Positions 31,541-40,084 of a stretch of DNA of 44,960 nt are shown here, piece after piece. The notes under the pieces are model-generated. The model worked only from the letters and a program-made list of their open reading frames with translations. It did no database searches and was not told where the DNA came from. The stretch covers positions 1 through 44,960 of the forward strand of contig CAJUQO010000024.1 of NCBI GenBank assembly GCA_910588295.1, given 5' to 3'. The stretch is from an uncultured Lachnospiraceae bacterium (GTDB lineage Bacteria; Bacillota; Clostridia; Lachnospirales; Lachnospiraceae). Each line of letters starts with the position of its first letter. Position 1 is the first letter of the stretch. The position numbers and the translations under genes are program-made.

Positions 31541-33007
31541 TTATCTGTTCTGATCCTCCCGCAATATGTCACGGATCAAATCCCGCTCATCCATCGGATA
31601 TTTCTTCCCCCTGATCTCCTGGTAATCCTCATGCCCTTTCCCGGCCAGCACAATGATATCTCCCGGCTCCCCATGATGGATCGCATAAGCGATCGCCTCC
31701 TTCCGGTCAATGATCTCGACGTACTTGCCCGTGGTTTTTCCGATCCCCTCCTTGATGTCATCAATAATCGCCTGTGGTTCCTCAAACCGCGGGTTATCCG
31801 AGGTAATCACGGAGAGATCCGCCAATCGGCCGGATACCTCTCCCATCTCGTAACGACGCAGCCGGGAACGGTTGCCTCCGCAGCCAAATACACACACCAG
31901 CCGGTGGGGCCGGTATTCCCGCAGAGTCGTAAGAAGGCTCTCCAGGCTCATAGCATTGTGGGCGTAGTCAATCATCAATGTATATTGATCCGAAACCTTG
32001 ACCATCTCAATACGGCCTTTCACCTTCGCGTTCTTGAGCGCTCGAATAATGTCCTCCTCAGACACAGAAAAATGACGGCAGATGGCAATCGCCGTCAGTG
32101 AATTATAAATACTGAATTTACCCGGAAGATCAATCTCCACAGGAAAATGCATCAGCCCCTCTGTGCGGTAAGAAATACCCAGGACGCCCTGCCCTGAAAC
32201 CAGTTTCACATCCACCGCCCGCAAATCGGCCCTCTCCGAAAAACCAAACGTTTCCAGACGGCAGGTATGTCCGGCGATCATCCGTTCCAGATGTTCATCA
32301 TCAGCATTGACGATGCCCGTACGGCACTGGCGGAGCAGACGGCTCTTACACTCCAGATATTCCTCAAAGCTCTCATGCTCATTGGGTCCGATATGATCCG
32401 GCTCAATATTCGTAAAAATGCCGATATCGAAGATAAAGCCAGCAGTACGGTGCAGCTTAAGCCCCTGGGAGGATACCTCCATAATCACACAGTCGCAGCC
32501 CGCCTCCACCATTTCAGAAAAATATTTCTGAATCAAATGGGATTCCGGGGTCGTATTTAAGGAAGGAATTTTTTTCTCCCCGATAATCGTCTCTATGGTG
32601 CCTATGAGTCCCACCTTATATCCGGCGTTCTCCAGAATGGATTTCACCAGATATGTAGTCGTGGTTTTGCCCTTGGTGCCGGTCACACCGATGACACGAA
32701 GCCTGTCGGCAGGATGGCCATACCAGGCAGCCGCTATACAGGCCATGGCATAACGAGAATCCTCCACCTGCAGCACGGTAACATGCTCCGGCGCCTCCAC
32801 CGCACGCTCTGTAACCAGGGCAGCAGCGCCTTTCTCTATGACCTGGGCAGTAAAATCATGGCCGTCTACGTTCGCCCCGCTAATGCAGATAAACAGTGAG
32901 CCTTCTTTCGATTCCCGGGAATCGCAGGCAATATCTGTAACTTCCGTATCCAGGCTCCCCTGCAGGATTTTTACCTGTATGTCTTCGACTAAAGCAGATA
33001 ATTTCAT
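31541..33007 (-). CDS. murE: UDP-MurNAc-tripeptide synthetase (MurE, meso-diaminopimelate type)
   Basis: Adds the third amino acid to UDP-MurNAc-L-Ala-D-Glu. Length 488. The ATP loop is GVTGTKGKTTTTYLV, with EVSSQGLKLHRT and the C-terminal AGKGHEDYQ following. The specificity loop reads DNPRFEEP; DNPR marks meso-diaminopimelate enzymes, while lysine enzymes differ there. ATG 33007 is chosen because AGGAGG lies 6 nt upstream; upstream in-frame codons run into the promoter. It opens the long operon at a good promoter, away from the dcw cluster. Confidence 0.95.
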   Translation of the reverse strand: MKLSALVEDIQVKILQGSLDTEVTDIACDSRESKEGSLFICISGANVDGHDFTAQVIEKGAAALVTERAVEAPEHVTVLQVEDSRYAMACIAAAWYGHPADRLRVIGVTGTKGKTTTTYLVKSILENAGYKVGLIGTIETIIGEKKIPSLNTTPESHLIQKYFSEMVEAGCDCVIMEVSSQGLKLHRTAGFIFDIGIFTNIEPDHIGPNEHESFEEYLECKSRLLRQCRTGIVNADDEHLERMIAGHTCRLETFGFSERADLRAVDVKLVSGQGVLGISYRTEGLMHFPVEIDLPGKFSIYNSLTAIAICRHFSVSEEDIIRALKNAKVKGRIEMVKVSDQYTLMIDYAHNAMSLESLLTTLREYRPHRLVCVFGCGGNRSRLRRYEMGEVSGRLADLSVITSDNPRFEEPQAIIDDIKEGIGKTTGKYVEIIDRKEAIAYAIHHGEPGDIIVLAGKGHEDYQEIRGKKYPMDERDLIRDILREDQNR

Positions 33008-33063
33008 ACTCAGCCTCCTAATGATTGATATAAATAGACTTGTGCCAAAGGCACGCCGAAAAT

Positions 33064-33092
33064 AGCATACCATAGATAGAATCCGTTTTCAA
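33064..33092 (-). promoter_or_regulatory. Sigma-A promoter of the murE-to-thiN operon
   Basis: On the minus strand TTGAAA (33087-33092), 17 bp and TATGCT (33064-33069), with TGG just before the -10 box (extended -10). Transcription would begin near 33057. A small hairpin (GTGCC-AAA-GGCAC, 33042-33054) forms the very 5' end of the mRNA. Confidence 0.8.
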
Positions 33093-33213
33093 TGGCAGGG
33101 GATAGGAAAAATTCAATCCACATGGCAAGCTAACCCGCCGCTTCGTTCATACTTTTATCATTTTCTTTTATTTTCTTTTATTGATTGGACACAGCTTGTT
33201 CACAAACTCCCGC

Positions 33214-33301
33214 TATAATGTTAACCGGATAGTTGATTAACCACTAACTATCTCCCCCCCTCATTTAAACTTTGGAAAGAGGCCTGGCAACAGGTCTCTT
33301 T
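33214..33301 (+). other. Possible small transcript or structured stretch between murE and oppA
   Basis: On the plus strand a perfect TATAAT (33214-33219), an inverted repeat (GATAGTT/AACTATC, about 33228-33253), a run of seven C, and an 11-bp hairpin with a GCAA loop (33276-33301) follow each other. The last stem is followed by a U-rich stretch (TTTCTGTATGTTTTCC). No good -35 box stands 16-18 bp before TATAAT, so promoter activity is doubtful. No protein-coding frame is evident. Confidence 0.25.
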
Positions 33302-33344
33302 CTGTATGTTTTCCTCATTCCCTTAAATATATTATTCCATAGGA

Positions 33345-33382
33345 AAAAGCCCGGATACCTTTTACAGCATCCGGACTTTTTT
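33345..33382 (-). terminator. Bidirectional terminator behind oppA
   Basis: A CCGGAT/ATCCGG stem (33351-33356 with 33369-33374), extended by one or two pairs, is flanked by A-rich and T-rich runs on both sides. It is about 75 bp after the oppA stop, so it ends the opp operon on the minus strand and could also stop plus-strand transcription. Confidence 0.8.
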
Positions 33383-33454
33383 ACCATCAAAAGCCCCAAA
33401 AGCGCTTTCTATGGTTACTCTGTCATTTTCATCATCTACATCATAAAGACATTC

Positions 33455-35263
33455 CTACGGATGGACATAACCGAAGAAGAAATATCCCAGCGGGCAATAA
33501 TACATACCCTGGATACCGTCAGAAATCATATATTTCTGGGTATAGAAGTACAGCGGGTTCAGTACCCAATCCTGTCCCATGATCAGATCCTCGGCCTCAT
33601 GCATCAGCTTCATGCGCTCGCCTGTATCTGTGGCAGATTTTGCCTCCTGGATCAGTTTATCATAATCCGCGTTCGCATACTGGGCGTCGTTGTTTCCTCC
33701 GTCTGTCAGCCACATATCCAGGAAGGACATGGGATCGTTGTAATCGGCAATCCAGCCGTTACGGGCGATAGAATAGTCGCCGTCTTTACGGGTCTGCAGG
33801 AAGGTATTCCACTCCTGGTTGTTCAGGGTAACCTTAACGCCGAGTACATCCTCCCACATAAACTGCAGAGCTTCCGCCACTGCTTTGTGGTTATCATCTG
33901 TGTTATACAGATACTCAACTACCGGGAAGCCCTCGCCGCCTGGATAGCCGGCTTCTGCCAGCAGCTCTTTGGCTTTTTCACAGTTTGCCTCATAATCCGC
34001 GTCTGTCTCCGCATAGTAGCCGCCGCCGACGGTACGGAAATCATCGCTGGAAGCGCCTGCCGCGTCATAGATACCGGCCGGTACGAAACCATTCGCCTCT
34101 ACCTGTCCAGACTGGGTTACCTGGTTTACGATATAGGTACGGTCAACAGCCAGTGTGAAAGCCTGACGTACCAGCGGATCGTCAAAGGGAGCTTTCTGTG
34201 TCTGGTAGCATACATAGTAGGTACCGATATAGTCAACGATCTTCAGATCGCCGGAAGCAATCTTATTGGCGATCTCTGCCTGGGGTACATTCTCAATGAA
34301 ATTCAATTCACCGGAATTGAAACCGGACAGCATGGCGTTCGCGTCGTCCATGAGCTTCCAGGTGATGGTATCCGGTCCCAGATTAGCGTAATCATAATAC
34401 TGATCATTCTTTTCCATAATGATCTCGGAATTATGATTCCATGCCTGAAGCTTATAAGAACCATTGGAAATGTAGGTAGCCGGATCAAAAGTCCACTGAT
34501 CGCCATTTGCCTCGATCGTATCCTGACGCACCGGGAGCATAGCCGGGAATGCGCACAGCTCCTCAAAATACGGCAGATCTGTAGTGATCGTTACCTCAAA
34601 AGTCTTATCATCCAGCGCTTTTGCCGCCAGCTCGGACGGATCCTTTTCACCTGCCATGATCTCACTGGCATTTACGACACAGTCCAGCATGTAGTTGTAG
34701 TCAGCGGCCGTTTCCGGCGTAACAAGACGTTTCCATGCATATTCAAAATCGCCGGCCGTTACAGGCTGTCCGTCCGACCATTTGATGTCGTCGCGGAGCT
34801 TAAAGGTATAGGTTACCGTTCCGTCGTCGTTCGCTTTCTTATCGTAGCTCTCCGCCTGTCCGTAAGTGATCTGTGCACTGTTTGCCGTACCGTCAGTACC
34901 GTCTACTTCTGTACCGGTATCTTCCCATTTCATAAGACCTTCAAACAGATGCAGCGTCATCATGGCGCCGTCTACGGCGGAATTCAGCGCCGGGTCAATG
35001 GTCTGCGGCTCGGAAGCCACATTTACCGTGATATTCTTTCCGTCCCAAGATACGGCGCCGGCTTCGCTTGCGGCGGATGAAGCGGCCTCGCCCGCATCGG
35101 ACGCCGCCGAAGACTCTTCTGTCTCTGTGGATGATGACTCTGCTGGAGCCGCGCTTCCGGCGCTTTCCTGTGACGAGGAGCCGGAATTACTTCCGCATCC
35201 CGAGAGCACAGAAACGCTCATGGCAGCTGTAAGTGCAAGAGCTGTAAGCTTTTTCAATTTCAT
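33455..35263 (-). CDS. oppA: Oligopeptide-binding lipoprotein OppA (ABC transporter, family 5)
   Basis: Extracellular, membrane-anchored receptor that delivers peptides to the OppBC permease (602 residues). The lipoprotein signal is MKLKKLTALALTAAMSVS with lipobox LSGC, so Cys23 is the lipidated residue. A Ser/Ala/Glu-rich linker of about 40 residues follows, then a family 5 solute-binding fold (NITVNVASEPQTIDPAL; FKLRDDIKWSDGQPVTAGDFEYAWKR split across the domain). ATG 35263 has GGAGG 5 nt upstream; the ATG four codons earlier overlaps that site. It is the last gene of oppBCDF-A and is followed by a terminator. Confidence 0.94.
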   Translation of the reverse strand: MKLKKLTALALTAAMSVSVLSGCGSNSGSSSQESAGSAAPAESSSTETEESSAASDAGEAASSAASEAGAVSWDGKNITVNVASEPQTIDPALNSAVDGAMMTLHLFEGLMKWEDTGTEVDGTDGTANSAQITYGQAESYDKKANDDGTVTYTFKLRDDIKWSDGQPVTAGDFEYAWKRLVTPETAADYNYMLDCVVNASEIMAGEKDPSELAAKALDDKTFEVTITTDLPYFEELCAFPAMLPVRQDTIEANGDQWTFDPATYISNGSYKLQAWNHNSEIIMEKNDQYYDYANLGPDTITWKLMDDANAMLSGFNSGELNFIENVPQAEIANKIASGDLKIVDYIGTYYVCYQTQKAPFDDPLVRQAFTLAVDRTYIVNQVTQSGQVEANGFVPAGIYDAAGASSDDFRTVGGGYYAETDADYEANCEKAKELLAEAGYPGGEGFPVVEYLYNTDDNHKAVAEALQFMWEDVLGVKVTLNNQEWNTFLQTRKDGDYSIARNGWIADYNDPMSFLDMWLTDGGNNDAQYANADYDKLIQEAKSATDTGERMKLMHEAEDLIMGQDWVLNPLYFYTQKYMISDGIQGMYYCPLGYFFFGYVHP

Positions 35264-35323
35264 AGTTCCCTCCATATAAAATTTTATTTGATAAACAGCC
35301 TTGTGCTGTATTACCCAGAAATA

Positions 35324-36355
35324 TTATAAATTGTGGCACGCCGCCCAATGATCCGGCGCATACTCTTTAAATTCCGGAACCACCCCGCGGCATTTATCTG
35401 TCGCATGGGGACAGCGCGTATGAAAACGGCAGCCGGTGGGCGGGTTCATGGGAGACGGGATATCCCCCTCCAGTATGATACGCTGCCTGCTGCGGCTCAG
35501 CTGGGGATCTGGGACAGGCACTGCGGAAAGCAGCGTCTGCGTATACGGATGCAGCGGGTTACGGTTTAATTCATAGCTTTCAGCCAGTTCCACCATGCTC
35601 CCCAGGTACATAACGCCTATCCTGTTGGAGATATGGCGCACGACAGACAGGTCATGGGCAATAAACAGATAGGTCAGCCCCAGCTCCTTCTGCATATCCT
35701 CCAGCATATTCACCACCTGGGACTGGATAGAAACATCCAACGCAGAAATCGGCTCATCGCACACAATAAACTCCGGATTCACGGCCAGGGCGCGGGCAAT
35801 ACCGACACGCTGCTGCTGCCCTCCCGAAAACTCATGGGGATAACGGTTCGCATGTTCTGTATTCAGCCCCACCGTTGAAAGCAGCTCTTTGATCCGGTCT
35901 AAACGGTCTGTCTTGGAACTGAACAGTTTGTGGATATCCAGGGCCTCGCCGATGATCTCCCCCACCGTCATACGCGGATCAAGGCTGGCGGACGGATCCT
36001 GGAAGATAATCTGCATTTTGCGGCGGTAGGGCAGCATATTTACCTGTTTGGGCTTCGGGACTTTCACGGCCTTCATAACGCCATTCTCCCCCGTTTCCCA
36101 TGGGTTCGCGCCCTCATAAATGACTTCGCCGTCATAAGTGATCTTTCCTGACGTCGGCGGATGCAGCTGCAAAATCGTCCGGCCCAGCGTCGTTTTCCCA
36201 CACCCGGACTCACCGACCAGGCCGAGGGTCTCTCCCCGTTTTATATACATGGAAATGTCTTCTACCGCCTGTACGCCGGGGCCTTTCACCCCCTTAACGG
36301 GGAAATATTTTTTCAAATGTTCTACTGAAACGAGGATATCGTCATTCTTACTCAT
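35324..36355 (-). CDS. oppF: Oligopeptide ABC transporter ATP-binding protein OppF
   Basis: Cytoplasmic ATPase subunit of 343 residues. Walker A GESGCGKTTLGR, signature FSGGQQQRVGIARAL and Walker B EFIVCDEPISALD are present. The C-terminal oligopeptide-transporter extension has Cys residues in GCRFHTRCPHATDKC, which in relatives bind an iron-sulphur cluster. Start ATG 36355 overlaps the oppD end by 8 bp and has GGAGG 9 nt upstream. It pairs with OppD as a heterodimer. Confidence 0.95.
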   Translation of the reverse strand: MSKNDDILVSVEHLKKYFPVKGVKGPGVQAVEDISMYIKRGETLGLVGESGCGKTTLGRTILQLHPPTSGKITYDGEVIYEGANPWETGENGVMKAVKVPKPKQVNMLPYRRKMQIIFQDPSASLDPRMTVGEIIGEALDIHKLFSSKTDRLDRIKELLSTVGLNTEHANRYPHEFSGGQQQRVGIARALAVNPEFIVCDEPISALDVSIQSQVVNMLEDMQKELGLTYLFIAHDLSVVRHISNRIGVMYLGSMVELAESYELNRNPLHPYTQTLLSAVPVPDPQLSRSRQRIILEGDIPSPMNPPTGCRFHTRCPHATDKCRGVVPEFKEYAPDHWAACHNL

Positions 36356-37385
36356 TTTCACTGCCCTCCGTCTCATCTTTCCGATTCCCCATCTGCTCCT
36401 GGATCCGCAGCCAGCAGGCGGCCCGATGGGCGTCGCCCATATTTACATAGGGGGGCATTTTCTGGAGACATATTTTCATCGTATGTTCACACCGCGGCGC
36501 AAAAGGACAGCCCTCCGGCGGATTCAACATATCGACAGGCGTACCTTCGATCGGTATCAGGCGCTCATAGCTTTCCGCATCCACGCGGGGCATGGAACGG
36601 AGCAGCCCTTTTGTATAAGGATGTCCCGGATTATAAAAAATATCATCCACAGGACCCTGTTCTACCATTTTTCCCGCATACATAACGGATACTTTGTCGC
36701 AGATCTCCGCCACCACCCCCAGATTGTGGGTGATAAATACGATTCCCATATGGTTCTTTTTCTGAAGCTCCTTCATCAGCTCCAGGATCTGGGCCTGAAT
36801 CGTAACGTCCAGGGCAGTCGTTGGCTCGTCCGCGATCAGAAGCTTCGGATGGCAGATCAGACCCATCGCAATCATAACACGCTGGCGCATACCGCCGGAA
36901 AGCTCATGGGGATACTGGTTCATCCGCTTTTCTACATTATTAATACCTACCTGCTCAAGCATTTCCATGGCCCTTTGGGCAGCGTCTTCTTTCGAAATAT
37001 CTTTATTGTGCGCCCGCAGGGCTTCCATCAACTGGTTCCCGATCGTATAGACAGGATTCAGGCAGGTCATGGGGTTCTGAAAAATCATAGCCACCTGGGA
37101 TCCGCGAAACTCGACCATCTCGCTTGCCGACTTGGCCAGCACGTCCTCTCCCTCCAGGGTAATACTGCCGCCGACTACTTTTCCCGGCGACTGCAGCAGG
37201 CCGATAATCGAATAGGCCTCCACACTTTTTCCTGAACCGGACTCTCCCACGACCCCCATGACTTCATCATAATTCAGATCGTATGTGATCCCGTTTACCG
37301 CCTTCACTTCTCCCGCCGGCGTAAAGAAAGATACCTGGAGATCTTTTACTTCCAGTAATTTTTCTGTTTTTCTTTCCTGTTCCAT
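36348..37385 (-). CDS. oppD: Oligopeptide ABC transporter ATP-binding protein OppD
   Basis: ATPase subunit of 345 residues with Walker A GESGSGKSVEAYS, signature LSGGMRQRVMIAMGL and Walker B LLIADEPTTALDVT. The C-terminal extension carries GCPFAPRCEHTMKIC, the cluster-binding Cys pattern of OppD/DppD. GGAG lies 7 nt before ATG 37385. Gene order B-C-D-F-A matches other clostridial opp operons. Confidence 0.95.
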   Translation of the reverse strand: MEQERKTEKLLEVKDLQVSFFTPAGEVKAVNGITYDLNYDEVMGVVGESGSGKSVEAYSIIGLLQSPGKVVGGSITLEGEDVLAKSASEMVEFRGSQVAMIFQNPMTCLNPVYTIGNQLMEALRAHNKDISKEDAAQRAMEMLEQVGINNVEKRMNQYPHELSGGMRQRVMIAMGLICHPKLLIADEPTTALDVTIQAQILELMKELQKKNHMGIVFITHNLGVVAEICDKVSVMYAGKMVEQGPVDDIFYNPGHPYTKGLLRSMPRVDAESYERLIPIEGTPVDMLNPPEGCPFAPRCEHTMKICLQKMPPYVNMGDAHRAACWLRIQEQMGNRKDETEGSENE

Positions 37386-37400
37386 AAGTAATCTCCTCTC

Positions 37401-38747
37401 CTACTTCTTCAACCTCGGGTCAAGAGCGTCGCGCAGTCCGTCGCCAAACAGGTTCAGTGACAGGATCAGCACACTCAGGATCGCAGCCGGAATAAACAGC
37501 CGATAGGAATAAGAAGTAAGCCCGCTCAGCGCCTCCGAACACATGGAACCCAGACTCGTCAACGGAGCCGACACACCGACGCCGACAAATGAAAGGAATG
37601 ATTCCAAAAAGATTGCCGAGGGGATCTGCAGGAACGTGGTCGTCACAATCTGCCCCACACAGTTCGGCAGGAGATGCCTTCCTATGATCCGGCTGCCTTT
37701 TGCACCCAGAGCGCGGGCCGCCGTCACGTACTCCTGCTGCTTCAGCTGCAGGATCTGCCCGCGGATGATACGGCTCATCGTCACCCAGTACAGCAAACCA
37801 AACGCAATAAACATGGAAATCAGGTTCGGGCCCAGCAGCGTAACCAGGCTCTGCATGACGCCGTCGCCGGAATTCTGGAACTGCTCCAGCGCCGGTTTCA
37901 ACGTGGCCGATAAAAGTAAGATAATAAGCATTTCCGGAATAGAATAGATAATCTCCACAATACGCTGCATGACACTGTCCACCATGCCGCCGCAGTACCC
38001 GGATATCGAACCGTACACGGCGCCGATAATCAATACCAGAATGGCCGCACAGATACCCACGATAATCGACACCCTGGCCCCGACCATCACACGGACCATA
38101 ATGTCGCGTCCCTGGTCGTCCGTACCGAAAACATGGGGGAACACCTTTTCACCATCGGCCATTCTCTGCAGTTCCCGATCCGAATACCCGAATATTTTTG
38201 TTTTGATTCCCAGATCCTTTGCCGCCTGCTGGGGCGTCATGGCCGTTTCTTCCGCCGACTCCTGGCTCACATTTGCCGAAGCGCGGATCTTAGCTTCCTC
38301 CACCTTACTCAGCTTTTCACCCTTTGCCTCCGCTTCCGCACGGGCCTGTTCTACCGCCTCTTCCGCCGAAAGCACTTTGGAGCCTGAATGCTCCTCTATA
38401 TAGTCGTTGATTTTTTGCTGGTCTTCCAGTGTATAATGCCACGGATCAAGCGTCTCGGAGCCGCGGATCTGCTCCTTGTAAGAATAGGGTACGATTTGCG
38501 GTCCCGCAAAAGCGAAAAGCGCTAACAATATGATAACCACAAGCGCTACCATCGCCACCGTATTCTTTTTCAAACGACGCCAGGCATCTTTCCAATAGGA
38601 AACATTCTCCCGTTCCTGGATAAAGTTTTCCTTTTCACTTTCCGTCGCCGGTTCAAAAGCGTTTTCCGGTAATGAATTCCAGTCCAGGATATCATCAATA
38701 TTGGGCTGGAGAGATCCCACTTTATTATACTTTTTCGTCTCGGCCAT
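37401..38747 (-). CDS. oppC: Oligopeptide ABC transporter permease OppC with a large extracellular insertion
   Basis: Membrane permease with the usual OppC core: a membrane helix at about 61-83, FGTDDQGRDIMVRVMVGARVS-type entry to the second helix, and the EAA-loop ARALGAKGSRIIGRHLLPN. Four further helices bring the total to six. At 448 residues it is about 150 longer than most OppC proteins. The excess is an N-terminal cytoplasmic part of about 55 residues and a hydrophilic, Ala/Glu-rich and partly coiled-coil-like insertion (about 95-205) between the first helix and the GTD motif, which should face outside. Function of the insertion is unknown; it may dock OppA. Confidence 0.92.
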   Translation of the reverse strand: MAETKKYNKVGSLQPNIDDILDWNSLPENAFEPATESEKENFIQERENVSYWKDAWRRLKKNTVAMVALVVIILLALFAFAGPQIVPYSYKEQIRGSETLDPWHYTLEDQQKINDYIEEHSGSKVLSAEEAVEQARAEAEAKGEKLSKVEEAKIRASANVSQESAEETAMTPQQAAKDLGIKTKIFGYSDRELQRMADGEKVFPHVFGTDDQGRDIMVRVMVGARVSIIVGICAAILVLIIGAVYGSISGYCGGMVDSVMQRIVEIIYSIPEMLIILLLSATLKPALEQFQNSGDGVMQSLVTLLGPNLISMFIAFGLLYWVTMSRIIRGQILQLKQQEYVTAARALGAKGSRIIGRHLLPNCVGQIVTTTFLQIPSAIFLESFLSFVGVGVSAPLTSLGSMCSEALSGLTSYSYRLFIPAAILSVLILSLNLFGDGLRDALDPRLKK

Positions 38748-38750
38748 CGG

Positions 38751-39689
38751 TCAGTTCCCCCTTGTCAAATTTATCCTTGGGTCGACAATCTTATAACACA
38801 CATCCACCAGCAGGTTCATTATGATAATGAACGCCGCAAGAAAAATTGTCGTCCCCATGATCAGCGGATAATCCCGGTTCTGAATGGACTGGATAAAATA
38901 TCTGCCCAGCCCGGGAATAGAAAATACCGTTTCTACAACAAGCCCGCCGCACAGGGTAAACGCAATCTGCGGACCCAAATACGTAATGACCGGAATCAGG
39001 GCGTTGCGCAGCGCATGTTTGAAAATGATCACGCCGTTTTTTAAACCCTTTGCACGCGCCGTTTTAATGTATTCCTGGTTGATCGAATCCAGCATCGCCG
39101 TCCTGGTCTGCCGGGACAGGTAACACATCGGATAAAACCCAAGGGCAAGGCAGGGCAGCACATAGCTGGCCGGCGTCCCGTCAAAAAGCGCCGGAAACAG
39201 TTTTAACCCCGCTATACCGCCGCACAGGGTATGCAGTAACAGAGTCGCCACAACAAACCCCGGCATGGATATACCGATCGTACAAACAATCCGAAGAAAA
39301 CTGTCTACCCAGGTACCCCGCTTGAAAGCGGCCAGACACCCCAGGGGTACGCCCGCCACCACAGCCCACAAAATAGCCAGGACGCCGACCTTCGCCGATA
39401 CGGGAAACATTTCAAGGATAATCTGCAATACGGGACGATTTTTCTGCATCTTAATGGACGTGCCGAAATCACCCTGCACCAAATTCCCCAAGTACTTCCC
39501 CAATTGGACAAGCAGCGGCTGATCCAGGCCATATTTAGCGTTCAGCGCGTCAATCGTCGCCTGTGTCGGTGTTTTCTCGGACAGCCATGGATTTCCCGGA
39601 ATCGCATTCATCAGGAAAAACGTCGTGCAGGCCACAACCGTCAAAGTCACAAATGCCATAACCACCCGTCGCACCATATACTTTGTCAT
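38751..39689 (-). CDS. oppB: Oligopeptide ABC transporter permease OppB
   Basis: Permease subunit of 312 residues with six membrane helices. The N-terminal MTKYMVRRVVMAFVTLTVV and the EAA-loop ARAKGLKNGVIIFKHALRNA are typical, and the end contains GRYFIQSIQNRDYPLIMG. AGGTGG precedes ATG 39689. It is first in the opp operon and follows a leader of about 175 nt. Confidence 0.95.
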   Translation of the reverse strand: MTKYMVRRVVMAFVTLTVVACTTFFLMNAIPGNPWLSEKTPTQATIDALNAKYGLDQPLLVQLGKYLGNLVQGDFGTSIKMQKNRPVLQIILEMFPVSAKVGVLAILWAVVAGVPLGCLAAFKRGTWVDSFLRIVCTIGISMPGFVVATLLLHTLCGGIAGLKLFPALFDGTPASYVLPCLALGFYPMCYLSRQTRTAMLDSINQEYIKTARAKGLKNGVIIFKHALRNALIPVITYLGPQIAFTLCGGLVVETVFSIPGLGRYFIQSIQNRDYPLIMGTTIFLAAFIIIMNLLVDVCYKIVDPRINLTRGN

Positions 39690-39716
39690 TCTTCATCCCA
39701 CCTTTATCAAATGTAT

Positions 39717-39782
39717 CTATAAAATCAAAAAAAGAATGTACTCAACTCCCGAGTACACTTTTTTCTGCCTCAAGAAAACCAT
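39717..39782 (-). CDS. Possible leader peptide of the opp operon (21 residues)
   Basis: A small frame ATG-to-TAG reads MVFLRQKKVYSGVEYILFLI plus Leu. It runs straight through the terminator-like hairpin at 39737-39757, a layout seen in ribosome-mediated attenuators. The ribosome site is weak (GAGA about 12 nt upstream) and no run of one regulatory amino acid stands out. Reported as a possibility only. Confidence 0.2.
   Translation of the reverse strand: MVFLRQKKVYSGVEYILFLIL
39727..39757 (-). promoter_or_regulatory. Attenuator-like hairpin in the opp leader
   Basis: TGTACTC and GAGTACA (39751-39757 with 39737-39743) form a stem followed on the minus strand by TTCTTTTTTTG. It is a terminator shape placed between the promoter and oppB. 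An upstream AAGCTTT/AAAGCTT hairpin could be an alternative structure. Confidence 0.5.
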
Positions 39783-39869
39783 GATACTTGCGTCTCTATT
39801 TAAAGCTTTAAAACGCTAAAGTCCAAAAGCTTAATAACTTAATCACATATCCTTATTTATTCCCAAAAA

Positions 39870-39898
39870 ATTATATACTTTTTTTTATTTACTGTCAA
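39870..39898 (-). promoter_or_regulatory. Consensus sigma-A promoter of the opp operon
   Basis: On the minus strand TTGACA (39893-39898), 17 bp of A-rich spacer and TATAAT (39870-39875), both perfect. A second TTGACA lies about 15 bp further upstream. The start would be near 39863, giving a leader of about 175 nt before oppB. The surrounding 39840-39990 is very A/T-rich and holds no gene. Confidence 0.85.
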
Positions 39899-39987
39899 TC
39901 AGTTAATGTCAAATACACACGAAATGTAAAATTAAAACACAAAATAAAAAATAATTGTTAAAAAATGTAAAAAATTACCAAAGATAT

Positions 39988-40054
39988 CAAAAATACTTCC
40001 CGGATTGTCCTGAAACTGTTTCCAATCAAAACAGACAATCCGGGAAGCATTTTT
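39988..40054. terminator. Strong bidirectional terminator between the asparaginase gene and opp
   Basis: CTTCCCGGATTGTC (39996-40009) and GACAATCCGGGAAG (40034-40047) form a perfect 14-bp stem with a 24-nt loop. Minus-strand RNA continues TATTTTTG and plus-strand RNA GCATTTTT. It ends the accessory gene block before the opp promoter. Confidence 0.85.
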
Positions 40055-40084
40055 ACCACGCTCTTTTTATTTCTAAACTGTACT

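Noticed and set aside
33272..35080. A 602-codon open frame on the plus strand
   Set aside because: It lies entirely antisense to oppA and its own terminator region, has no family motifs, and is produced by the codon bias of the real gene.
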